DNA of 18,766 nt from contig JAOXYB010072056.1 in NCBI GenBank assembly GCA_028565635.1, positions 1-18,766 on the forward strand. Reading direction: 5' to 3'. The translations under genes were made by a program, and so were the position numbers. Below are positions 1 to 12,800 of this stretch, piece by piece. Positions within the stretch are counted from its first letter, which is position 1. Each line of letters begins with the position of its first letter. The notes under the pieces are model-generated. The model made no database searches. It was not told the origin of the DNA and saw only the letters and a list, made by a program, of their open reading frames with translations. The stretch is from Phoronis ovalis. Lineage: Eukaryota; Phoronida; Phoronidae.

Positions 1-150
1 TCCCATATTCGTACACCCCCTTTACGCATTTATTATAGTTTCCGAGAATTCGTACACCCATATTTTCGGAGAATTTTTGTATTTCCCAAATTTCGTATAC
101 CCCCCAAAATTAGAAAAATAATTAATTTTTTTTTGTACGAATTTGAGAAG
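1..150. repeat. Degenerate direct repeats at the left edge
   Basis: TATTCGTACACCCCC (6-20), AATTCGTACACCCA (47-60) and TTTCGTATACCCCCC (91-105) are direct copies spaced about 40-45 bp apart. An inverted GTACGAATTTGAGAAG starts near 135. GAGAATT also recurs. It may be the end of a repeat family that continues outside the window. Confidence 0.55.
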
Positions 151-743
151 AATTACCGTAATTAACAAATTTGATATCTTATAAATCCATAAATTTAATT
201 CAGTCCAAATAATTAGTAAAGTTAAAATTCTTGAACGACTTCACAACACTCAATTACAATGCAAGGTTCCAGTTCTATAGAACCATGATTGAAGCACACA
301 ACCTGTGGCTGTGGCTGATACTAAACAAGGTAGAAAATTCAACACACAATTTTGATTAAGTTATGCCAACAGCTCCCCCAGTTTCTAATGGTTCAATTCA
401 TAATGAGTATAAATGAATATTTCTGAAGATATTGCGCAGTTTTTCGAAAACAGTGCTAAATATATGGCAAAAACAGGCAAATCATGGCTATTATGTACGA
501 AGTGCCAACAAACTTCATTATTCAGCATTTATGAGAGATTTAAACAAGGAAATGCTATTAAGCTATTTATGGTCAGTCACAAGGCTTACTCTACATGTGA
601 TTTTTATACCAATCGAATCAATTAACTGATTCAGGATAATTAGTTGTGTATAGGAATACAATCAGCTGGTAAGCATGCGGCAACATTTGAGTAATGAATA
701 ATTTCTATATCTATATACACAAACACAAAACAGAAGCACCCAC
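151..743. other. Presumed intron 3' of the exon at 744-848
   Basis: No exon with matching phase 1 and good splice sites was found here. Two short overlapping plus-strand frames (about 413-629) have no recognisable similarity. In minus orientation one AATAAA lies near positions 29-34, just left of this stretch. The end of the gene is most likely outside the window. Confidence 0.6.
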
Positions 744-848
744 CTCTGAATCTGTCCTCTGCTGTAATATCAGGATCGTCACTAGGGGAATAACTTGCCT
801 TGGTGACTACTCTCGGTACAAAGCCTGTTTCTTCTGTCTCGCGCCATT
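744..848 (-). CDS. Ank2: Ankyrin exon downstream of the giant exon
   Basis: A 105-nt symmetric phase 1-1 exon with acceptor ATCCTTTACTAACAG|AA and donor AGAG|GTGGGT. It encodes [20 protein letters not shown] and [14 protein letters not shown]. Its start (E-T-E-E-T-G-x-V-P-R-V-V-T-K) is a weak echo of the DGT repeat of the giant exon. It sits 1342 nt beyond the giant exon and shows that the gene does not end there. Phase 1 at the donor means at least one more coding exon lies left of the window. An ATG upstream of the acceptor is intronic. Confidence 0.87.
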
Positions 849-3800
849 CTGTTAGTAAAGGATAAGGAGAAGCGTGAGGTAAAGGGAACATTAAAGGAAC
901 TGCATGATATTACAGCCTTGAAAAAACGTAGTTCAACAGAAACAAGCTCATAATGCAAAACCTACAACTTGGGTTTATGCGCAAGCTATTTTGTTGAGCT
1001 TGTTTCTCTTGAACTATGTTTTCGAATCATTCTTGACCTCGGAAAAGTTCACATTATTATCTACCAGCGGAGTGCAAAATGCCCATGCCCATATAATATG
1101 CTAACGGTCCCGAGGATGTTTCAACATTTAATTACAAACCATCAATGAAATATTTATAAACTGTTAGTAAAACAGACAATTATAGATGTATGACGCAATT
1201 AAATACTTGTAATGACAAACAGTCTTTCCACACGAGACACAATTGCTTATGATACAGTTAGTTTGGGTACCAGTCAGTAGCATAATCAGCCATGTCAGTT
1301 ATTGAAATACAGCTAGTGTAAATATAGGGTATATCTTTGGTGAAGGGCAGTTCTTAGCAGACTGGAGGTACTGACGTAGAGGAGTCATAACATTTGCTGA
1401 ACCGCAAGACAAGTTTGAGTTAGTTATAACTTACAAGATGACATCTAACAAAAACTATATGATTAATATAGTATTACACCTGATCGCAGTGATCAGAAAT
1501 ACTGTGCAAAGTTTAACACTAATACGTAGCAACTGAAAGTCAATTCAATAAACAGACTTATGCCATTTGTTAAAAAAATCAACATTACTACTTAAAATTC
1601 CGCAATAATGCTTATTCATTCATGAAAAGAAAACTGTAAGCAACACATACATGTGCATATCGGGTTATTAGTATAAAAATTACCAACAACTAAAAACATA
1701 AATCTTTGAAGATCTGTATTAATAAAATGTGTTTTTTTTGGCTTAAACACACCATCTTCGCAGATCACTCTTACATTACTAAGAAAACAACAAGAAAAAT
1801 ACCAAGTTTCCATCAACATTTCTCCAGACAATGAAAGTTGTTTTTTAAAACTAAAAAGTCGTTACAAATAGAATTATCACTGACATAGATGATAATGAAG
1901 ACAAATGGTTACAGAAATGTTTTCAGCTTAATATATTCATTACAGGAAGCAGACAAAGACCTAACACTTTTTATACTGTTATTACACGCATAACATCAAA
2001 ATCAAGAATACTACCTATAAAATGTCAAAGCGTACAAAACAAAAAAGGATTATCTGTCAGACTGAATAAATAAGAAACATAAATCAAACAAGCGATTATA
2101 ATTACTTAATTACATATAAAATGTCACTTTCTGGTCTTAAAAGCATGAAATAATGCAGTTTCATTCTTCTTGACAACTAGTCTTTCTCACCTTGTTTTTC
2201 TTCCCATTGTACGAATTGTTGAGAAAACTTTTTTGTAACTTTACGTTTAACTATGGTACCATCATCCAGGGTTTCTTCATATTCCTGCACCTCTGCACCT
2301 TCAGGATGTTCCATCATTGGTTTAAAGGATTCGTCTCCAAGCTTTTGCAGTTCAACTAACTCCTGCGAAGATGGAACAAACTCCTCCGTAACTATTTCCT
2401 TTCCATCTGCACCAACACTAACTATTTGGCGAGTCATGCTTTGCTCAGAACTAGTTTTAACAACACGTCGTTTCACCATGGTACCATCAGCTAATGTTTC
2501 CTCATATTCTTCAACAGTTTCTGGTGTTGGTGACAAGCTCATTGCAAAAGTTGGAGAAGCTAAACCAAAAGGACTTTCTAGTTGCAAGATTGGACTATTC
2601 AAATCTCTTTCACCAGGTGGTGTTGGACTAGCAAGATTTCTAGGACTAGACAGTGGACTTCGGCTTGAAGTGCTACTGGGACTTGTACCACCAGAACTTC
2701 CAGAAACTATCCGCCTGACTTGTGTACGTGTAACAGAAACTTTACGTTTGACTACTGTACCATCAGGCATAGTTTCTTCATACTCTCTTACTTCAGGTTC
2801 ACCATCTGTCCTCTGCATTGTCTGTTCAGCAACAGAATCTTTACCATCAACAGTTTTAACCACTCTTCTCCTTACTTTTTTTATGACTTTTGTTTTGATA
2901 ATTTTCTTCCTAACCACAGTACCATCTGGCAGAGTTTCCTCTACAATTTGAACATCTCGTTCTGTTTTAGGGACACCTGTTGCTGTTTCTTCCATCTGGT
3001 ACAAACCTTTTTGAGCAGCCATTTCAGAAGTCTGGGTAGGGAATGTATGCTTACCTTGTTCAAATTGTTCTTCGGTGTTTGTTTGACGCACAGTAACACC
3101 TGCCAACTCGTCATCAACATCTGACATTTCCATATCTGGAACTTCCGGCATTTTAAGAATATCCTTTTCATCTGATCGTAAACCATTAATTTTTTCCTGT
3201 GGGACATCATCCAACTTTTGTTCTATTCTCATTTCACCAGACTTTCCTTCCAAGACTGATGCTTGTTCTTCTTCCAGCAAGTCGGGAAATTGTATTGTCA
3301 TGGGATCTCTTTGCAGTTGTTGTTGATTTACCATTTCTTCATCAACCTCAGCCACAGACTCTGTCTCTTGAATAAGATGACTTTCTTGAACACATTGTGT
3401 GCTTAGCGCCTGTTGCTGTTGTTCCATTACATCAATAGCAGACTCTTCTTGAGGAGTTCGCCGCATATCAGGTGGAATTTCCTGGAAATCTGGTGGGAAC
3501 ACGTGTAACACTTTGTCTATTTGCTGTGGATGAACAGGACTTTCTAATTCTGGAATTGGGCTATGTACATCTATAGCTTGCTCCCCAGTTTGAACCTGAT
3601 CTGCAGCCAGCTTCTTATCAAGGTCTGTCATAGGCACATCTTGCTGGTGAAGCATTTGTTCAGAAATAGCAGTGTGTTGCTCTGTTACTACTTCATCAGT
3701 TGTAATTTGTTCATCAGTAACCAACTGTTCCAATGCAGTTTGCTCATTAGCAACCTGCTCTATAAGCTGAGGAGACTGGTTGATTTGTAACTCTTCAGTT

Positions 3801-6800
3801 GGACTTTGCACATCTGAGATTCCTTTCAGAAGACATTTTTCTTCTTGTTGAGGCGACACTGGAAACTGTATCATTACCGGATCTCTTTGCTGTGTTTCTT
3901 GATTAACCATCTCTTCATCTACTTCAGGAATGGTCTCCTGAACTAGATGGTGCTCTGAAACCGATTCCATAGTTAGTGCTTGTTGAAGAGGTTCCACTTT
4001 GTTAGTGGTAGACTCAGGAGGGGCTCTTTGATCAAGTGGAATTTCCTGGAAATCTGAAGGGAAAGGATATAATACTCTGTCCACTTGTTGTGGACGAACA
4101 GGGTTTTCTATTTCAGTTATTTGCTCACCTTTTTGAATTTGTTCTGTAGTCTGCTCTTCAGATATCTGGTCCTCCCTCTCTTCTGGTATCTCTTTAGTTT
4201 TTTCCATGCTTTCATCAGTTGCATGAGCTTGAATTTGCTGACCATTAACTAACCCTTCAAAAGGACTTTGACCAATTACTTCTTCATCTTTTAGAACTTG
4301 TTGATGCATATCAAATTCTTCAGGATCTGTTACAGGTGACTGAATGTCAGGTGCAGCTACAGGCATTGCATCTGATTTCTCTGTAACTACAGTATCAAGC
4401 TCTTGCTGAGTTTGTACTGGTTCATCCCTGAAAGACACTTCCTGTGATACATCCTGAATCATTTGTTCAGGTGGTTCTGGGCTAAGAGTTTGTATAATCC
4501 TTTCATCAGCGTCCTCTCTTGTTTCTTCAGGTAATTCAGCTACATCAGACTGCTGAATTTGGGGTTGGTCAAATTGTTCATCAATTGCTGTGTGAACTGT
4601 TTCTTCACCATATTCATGTTCTATTGGTTCATCTTCTTCATCCTCATAGTCATCTTCTGGGCCTTCTTCAATAATTCGTCTGGTAACAGTTTTTGAAACT
4701 CGAGTTTTTACTACCCGGCGAATGATAGTTGTTCCATCTGGCAAAGTTTCTTCAAATTCTTCTACGTCTGTATGTGACTGTGGCAGGTCTTCAAACTCTT
4801 CTGTCATAATCTCTGTATCATCACCAATATCATCATCAGGTTGAAAATCTTCCTCAAAACGAGAATGGCTAGGATCCATTGCCATTCTTTGTATGTCACT
4901 CTGTGTTAACTCCTGCCAACCTTCTGTGATAATTCTCTCCGTCATTTCCTGGGTTGTTTTTGTTTTGATAATCTTTTTCTTTACTACTGTACCATCAGCT
5001 AGAATTTCTTCTACTTCTTGAACATCAGTATCAGTATGAGGTTCTCCTTCTATAACCTCGGTACGTGTAACTGGTCCAGGTGATTGTGGGTGTGGCTGTA
5101 CGTCATCTTCCCTAGTCATTTGTTCTTGTGGTTGCTGCTCATCTTCAACAATTTCCTCCTCCTGTACAGGATAATCAGCATCGCTGCCACTAATTAACTG
5201 GTCTTCCATTTCTTCGACTAATTCTTCAGTATACTGCTGCTCCTCAAATGGATATTTATCATGTTCTTTTTGAGCAAACTGTAGTAATTCTCGTTCTTGA
5301 GAAAACTGATCCTCAACCAATGGCTGAGATGCATCAGAAGTATCATATGGAATGGTGTCAGCAGGACTTTCTTCAGTAGAGATTAGTGGGGCAGTTATTT
5401 GTGTATCATCTAATGAAGTTTCTTGTGGTAAGCTTTCCGCATCAATAATTGCTTGTGAAGGAGCAACACCTGGAAAGCAGGCCTCGTCAGGAGAATGTTC
5501 TCTACTCTGATCAGTAATTTCTTCTTTTGGCATCTCATCAGATTGTACTTCATCATAAGTCGGTGTAATCTCAGTTGGAAATGTTTCCTCTTGTGGAGAC
5601 ACTGGTTTGTATTTTTCTTCATCAGGAACAGTTGCAGTTTCTTTCGGAAAATCTTCTAACAACTCTTCCTGTGGTATAACTTCTTCAACAGTTTCTTGGG
5701 TTGGTGTGACACTTGGATATCGGGCCTCGTCAGGAGAATGTTGTTTACTGATATCATGGAACTCCTCCCTAGGTATGTCATTAACTTGTACTTCATGTTG
5801 TGTTGGTGTGATGCTTTGGTACTGAGCTTTATCTTCAGGAAGATCTAGCCCTGCAGAGGAAAAAAGGAAGAATAAAAGACTAAGAAGAAATGACAATAGC
5901 AGCCTCCACCAGATCAGTTTCTTTGTTGTCAGTAAGGGTAAGATTAGATTATCACCAACAAAGGAATTTCACTATTGTAAGAATCCTTGAATAAATCCAC
6001 ACTCGGGTACATAAATCCATTACTCCCATGTTACCAATCACATGCCTTTTTCATTTGGTTGTTAAGTTACACATTTTAAACTACCACACACACTAAAAGT
6101 CATACTGCTAGTGATCTCAGCATCACTAAATACTGCTCTTGGTACAGAAAGTAACACATGAATGCAGAAGCTGAATGATTCTCTGCTGCAGCCAGTGACT
6201 GATAAATTAAAGCCAAAGTAAAGAGATGTACATACCTTTGTTCAACATGAAAACAAAGTTATAGCAGCAGCCACTGAAATTTTAGGCACAATCGAAATTT
6301 CTGCAGTTACAACATGCAGGGTGTCTAACAAGCTGTAAACAAGCTTCTCGAAGATATAATGAAAATGTCTTCAGTTTTCTGAATACAAAGTATGAAATGA
6401 AGCTTTTTCACAAAGTAGTACATGTAATAATTTCATTAATAGTTGTATATCGAAAATTGAAAAGCATTGATTACATAGCAAATTAATGAATTTAGCAGTA
6501 TTTAGCAAATCATTATTGCATAAGCACAATTCCATATTGTAGTACCGACTGCCAAAACACAAGCACAAGGTGTTATATTGCACATAGTCCACAGCAAAGC
6601 AATAGCGCAACTAAATTGCTTTGCAGATATAAGCATTTTGTTCTTGCATACAAACATAACCTCTTTCGTTAAACCAGCATTTTCATATTTAACGCTTAAT
6701 GCACTATGATAATTGACACAATCTCTATCATTACTGTTAGAACTATCAAGCATACCGAGTGCAGTGTTACAAATGTTAGTCATGGTATGTTACTGAACAA

Positions 6801-9800
6801 GAGTAGTTCCTCGTAAATCTGTCTTCAGGACACAAACAGCGACAGATTTACAGAAACTCTCAAAGTAAAGAAACAAATCCGTATTAATAAGAAACACACT
6901 CCACAAACACCCATAACAAATCAGAGCATATTTCACTGCAGGAGTTAACAATCCCTACTAAATTCTTCTACTAAAGGTATATAACAAAAAAAAATGTTAT
7001 TACTATGTCAGATTTATAACCTAATATACAAAAAAATCTAGATTTTCATTATGAAATATATTAATACATATGCAACATGTTTTAAGATGCAGAATAGCTA
7101 TACATTCATAACTAACCTCGGCTCACACGCTCCTCCTGTTCATCGGATGACAATTCAGTATGGGCCAAACGTTCAACAAGGTCTTGTACATCAGGGGCAG
7201 TGGAATCAACAGTTTCACCTTCTTCTGCAAAATGCATTAATCTAATGAATAAAGCATCTAGTACAAATAGCAACAACTGTATATTATTCCAGTTGCAACA
7301 TAACTTAATACTGAGACACGTACAGCAAGAATTATGAAACACAAAGCCAAACACCCACAAGCTTTTTGGTGTAAGTATGTTGCAATCAACATAATTTCCT
7401 TATGCAAATTATAAGCTTTTAAATACTAAACAGGGTTAAAAGCTCAAGAGGCTGCCAGCTCCACTTCACATTAACATCGTAACTTGAAGTAAATGACATA
7501 AAACACAAATTAATAACTGTGCCTTATGATCACATGCAAGATGCACACTTATGAAATAGTATGATATTCCATTAAATAGTTTTAATAAACATATGACATC
7601 ATTAAGCAAAACAGAAAGTACAGTATTTAAATAATCAAAGCAAGCCAAAGCTAGGTATACCACTCTTCACGTTCTGTCTTGTGGATGGTACACTCAGATT
7701 TCACTCACTTTTGTTAAGCATAATTAACCCAAAGCATTTATCCTGCATCAATAATGTCAGAACACTTGTAGTGCGATATGTTTTAAACTTTTGAATCAAA
7801 AAATGAATACATTCATTCATGACACCCTGTTGATATAGGATTATAATTGGAAAATCAAGTGCGATTGGTTCCTTGATCAAAGCACACTGAAAATTTAAAC
7901 AGCTAATTAATACACAAAGTTGAAATATTGTGCACACAACATTTAACAGAGAAAATGTTTTAAGAAACATAATTTAAAACAAAATTATGACATATTATGT
8001 GTCTTATTTGGGAAACACAAGACAATGCATAGGGTATAAAAGAAACAGACACTAGGAAGGTAAGACTGAGTCAAAAACAAATCAGGATACTGCTAGCTCT
8101 TGTACTAGTATCTGTTACTGCTCTGGTACATTGTAGCAATTGGGAAAAGGATGTTTTAAGAGTGCTTTAAGATATGCTACATGACCAACTTCTTTTAAAA
8201 AGAGAAAACATTTGTCAGAAATAAGATAAAAGTATGCACGTGAACAGAAAAAATGGATGTAGCAGACTGATAGTGATGTTCTACAGAATTCTAAAATTGT
8301 CTACAGACATTAGATTTATATATCCTAACAAGCTAAGAGTATATATTGTTTTTATGCTTCTTTTATACAGTATCTAAATCAGAAAAACAGATTGGAGTTA
8401 CTAAACACTCAGTTACCATATGCTGTAGCATTAAATCCTAAAATGATTCCATTGTCTTTTTATTATAATCACAGAAAGCAATTAATCAATGAGATGTTAA
8501 TAAATTAGTTTTTTCACAATTTCATTATATTTTAATAGTGATAATTATTATTTGCAGATGTTACTAATTAATAAATTGTGAAGTTATTATTTTTATTAAT
8601 TAATAAAATAAGTTATATGACAATATGAGATAATATATACAATATAAGATAAGCTATAATATTGTTTACTGTGTGTATACAAGCTACTGATGGGATAGGT
8701 ATAAAGGGCTAGGATCTATCGCTGGTAGCAGCAAAAATTAAGACAACAAATTCACTTTGCATGCAGCTGCTGTCTACCTGTCTCGAAATGGGTCTTCATT
8801 GTGACCTTCCTTCTTACAGTAATCCATTTCTCGCCATCCCAGACTTCGTCGACCTCCTTCCAGGGTTCATCTGAGTAGGCAATAAACAATGTTATAAGCA
8901 CATGAAGCAGGCCTTATCCAGGACACAACATACAAAACTAACAAGACTAGCTTTCTAAGGCCCCGGATTTAGGTTTATTTCCCTTTACTTAGGTTATACA
9001 TAACCTTCTAAACAAGATCATGTTAGCAACTATGCGTCTAATTTGTTGCCATGTCAAGATCATCTACGAGTAGTTAGGTGAAATTTTGGAAGCTTTCTAC
9101 ATATCCTTATGTTGCCAACTACAGATAACTTGCTTAGAAACAGGTCAGACCGACTTACAAGAAATTACACATTACAAAATAAGAGAATTTATGCCCCAAA
9201 CTATATCCCATGTAAATAAATGTACTTAAGAACAGTGACAGAGGCAAAAAAGAAAGAAGTTTTTTTGCTTCAGTAAGCAACTACTTAATATCCTGCAAAT
9301 TTAACTACCTGCATGCGAATAACACCTAATAAAATAAAACTAAATGTACCAGTGTATACAACTTTTCTCAAAACGGAAATCCACATATGTACAGTTCAGC
9401 ATCAACAACGCTTATTATTTTAATGCAGAAAGGACTGGTTGGAAGATAGTGGTGAGTTTGTATGATTTTTTCTGGAGAATGTTACATGCGGTCTTAGCTT
9501 TATACACACAATATATTGACCGTAACGATCTTGGCTATAGCAGTAACTTAATAATGTATGTGCTGTTTAGTATGTATGTTGTTATGATTATTATTTTTTA
9601 TGTGATGACAGCAGGTTGACAAACGCATGGACATAAACACGGTGAACAAAAATAACTTGTCACAACATAACATAACAAACAAAGGTAGCAGATACAACTG
9701 CAGGAGGCACACATGGTACAACAGAAACAGCAACAATATAAAGAAGGAACATGTTAAGAATCATTATCTGAAAAGCAAAACAAACTATTTTTATAGGTTA

Positions 9801-12800
9801 ATTTGACCAGTAGCAGATGCAGGTCTCCTTATGTATGCACTAACACCTGTTTAGTATATCTCATATCCGATTTCGTACTTTTCACACATCAATTGAACGT
9901 AAATTCAATGGAGACATCAAGACAGTGCAATCAATACATAAGGAGGCCTGAGGTGGTAGGCTGCATCTGTACCATTCAAAACTAACTAAACTGAGCTCAA
10001 AGGAATGTATAGTATGTCCATTATAGTTTCAACTATTTCAAAAAGAAAACTATTTTTTGAGAATTATTGCTTTCAAAAGTATTGGCACTGTAACCATAGT
10101 CCAGAAACTTTCAAAAAAGCTGCCATGGCTATAACAAACTGCTTCAAGTGCTTTATAACTAACAGATCAGAGATAATTTAACTAGTTACGATACATAGTA
10201 GAGCTCAGTCAACAAAACGAAACTAAGAAACCAAATATTCAACAGTTTTCTACGTAATTCTACCTTCCATTTCTGCAGACGGTGATGGTGGTGGTGATTC
10301 TGGTCCTTCAGAGTCGTCATCTAGAAGCGAGTAAGTAACATAATGAAAAAAATAGTCCTCGATACAAGACTGTCAGAACCAGTTATCACAAATCAAGCAG
10401 TGTTCATTCAAAAAATTCATTTTGTTACTAAAAGCAGGTAAGGAAAAAGGCTAAAAATGATATAAATAGTAAATAATTATACATATATTCAAATGGACTC
10501 TATGGGAATAAGAAACAAAATTCTTTCATGGCCATTCCATCTCTAAATACGCAAATAGTCGGAAGTACTAACATGTTAATCAACCTGCAAAACATAAAAC
10601 AACACAGTTTTTCATCACATGCTATTAAGTAAACCAGTACCTCTATATATAGGACGTGCTGTCGGGGGAGCTTCTTCACTAATATTTTCGACTTTAGAAA
10701 TAAAGTCTTCAGACTGAGGTGGCTTTTCTTCCTGGAATACCATATCTTCTGAAGCTTCACTGTCTGTAACAGTTAGTTGTAACAAAGCTTTAACAGTCTG
10801 CCAAAAGTAACTAAACTTCCAGTTGAACAACTTGAAATGCATGCTACTTTGTGCAGTTTCAGTTGGAAGGAAAATAATTATTAAAACATTACACTAACAA
10901 CTTTAGAAAACAAATGCAGTACGTAAATTATAGGACTGGCGTTTACTTAAAGAGCAAACTAAAAGGGCTGCTTTACATATAAGGAACGACATCTACGCTT
11001 GTTAAACTTTTTTTTGGTAGTACACCATGCCGTGACCATGCCGTGCAGATTTCATGCATTGTGAATCAGTGGCAAACTAAAATCATCAATTAAAGAAATG
11101 CCTCGTGTTAGTTCCTGAAAAAATTAGGCAAATTCAGAAAAAACAATATCACGAATAAATGTATAAAAAATTAAGACCATGCTGGATCCTTCTGGTTACA
11201 TACATGCATGCAAGTGTCTTATAGGATGAAATCAAGGTTAACAAGACAAGGGTTACAAACCTTACTAAACATTGTAAACAGGTTACACTATAACATGCAG
11301 GTGCTATAGGATAAAATCAAGGTTAACGAAACAAGGGTTACAATATTTACAACTATAATTTGTGAACTGGTTACATACATGCCTGTTAATATAGGGTGAT
11401 AATGTGGTAAGAAAATGGTTACAATCTGTAAAGTATAAAACTGTGATCTGATTACATTCATGCATGTGTCATACCAGAGGTACAGAATAATTCGTAACAC
11501 AGATCCAATAGTATCAATTCTGGCTTCAAATTTCAACAGACTGCACAATGTATTGTTAATCACTGTCATCTAAACCAGTACTTCGATACTTTTCTATGAC
11601 CAACTGGAGATCTATGCTACGAATCACCCGACACCCGTGCACAATTAAACCGATGGTGACATACTGCAACTGTCTCATACCATGCTAACTAGAGATCAAA
11701 CAAAAGTTATGTAATAATAATTAAAATAAATCAACAAGACAAAAGAAGAAATAATAAAGAATGAAGAATACGTTCACAGCTACAAGACAAAAGTAAGGCA
11801 GAAAGTAAATAATGCTAAGGCTACTGCATGAGCTAGCTGATGCAGCTAACCTTGTTCTTCTTGTGACTCTGGTACTACTGATATATCCTGTGAATCAAGC
11901 AATGCAGCAAATTCAGCATAAGCAGATTGTTTCTGTCTTAATAGTTCTGTCTGTTCGTCTGCTGAAGGTGTTTGCTTAAGTTGCCGCCTATCATCGAGAA
12001 CAGCAGCAAGGGTATCTTCTTCTATAGAATGTACGGAACCTGTGTCATTTTCTAAAGTAATGATAACGTAGATTCAATTAGTTTTTTCAAAAATGTACCT
12101 GCATCAAAAATACAATGCAATCAAAGTAATAGTCACAACAGCAAGCATTTCTTATGAGGAAATTACATGTAACCAATGCACCAAGATCAGATCCAGAATT
12201 GTCCCGGTGTAAACAGTATTAGGAACCCACTGAATGATCCAACTATTTAAATTTAGAAGCAACTTACAACACTATACCAAGTTCAATGAACTGCAATGTG
12301 AAATAACTCTATAGTTCATATAAATTGTTTTCTGACAAGTGTAACAAAGTTCAGAATTGCTTGAAATATCAAATCTGAAATCAGATCTTGTGCCTGGTGT
12401 CCATAAAGTAATTTCAGATTCTAGAATCATAAGCATAATTTCATAGGAGTAACTTTGTTTAATGCTGTCTCACTGTGTTCCTCCTTTCAGTACATTACAG
12501 GGTCATGTGCATATTAAAAGCCCAGTGTAATATGCCATTCACATCAAAAGCTGTGATACAATTATAAAGCAAAAGGCATTTTGCAATTATGATCTAATGC
12601 AGGGATTTTTTTACAAAGCAATGTCCAAAGTTGATGTGAAAGTGTGAAAACACCAAATATCAGTTAACAGTGGTAAAGAATTAAAAGCTAGATGGTTATC
12701 AAGAAGTATTTCCTAGTGTCCCAGATACAAGTCATCATAAATTTAATCAAGTTTTTAAATACAGTATATGCAATGTGATGGTTAACAAAAAAATGTACTT

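Noticed and set aside
413-629. Two overlapping plus-strand frames, possibly a decayed transposon gene
   Set aside because: No motif of any transposase or reverse transcriptase is recognisable, and both frames are short.
2253-2951. A 232-codon plus-strand open frame rich in Ser/Thr/Leu
   Set aside because: It lies entirely antisense to the repeat-rich 3' part of the giant exon. Its apparent repeats (VPSS-x-VSSYS) are the reverse complement of the E-E-Y-x-x-L-x-D-G-T coding repeats, so it is a shadow.
5851-5896. A signal peptide-like N-terminus on the giant open frame
   Set aside because: The hydrophobic residues come from translating the intronic pyrimidine tract; the coding exon begins after TCTGCAG at 5850.
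6236-6290. A donor-like site AAAG|GTATGT preceded by an exon-like stretch
   Set aside because: In the phase-1 frame required here the stretch reaches TGA before the donor; the frame that stays open needs phase 2 entry.
9303-9340. A 17-nt exon-like stretch with a good acceptor TTTTATTTTATTAG and a donor at CAG|GTAGTT
   Set aside because: A length of 17 nt would shift the frame of an otherwise uniform phase-1 series.
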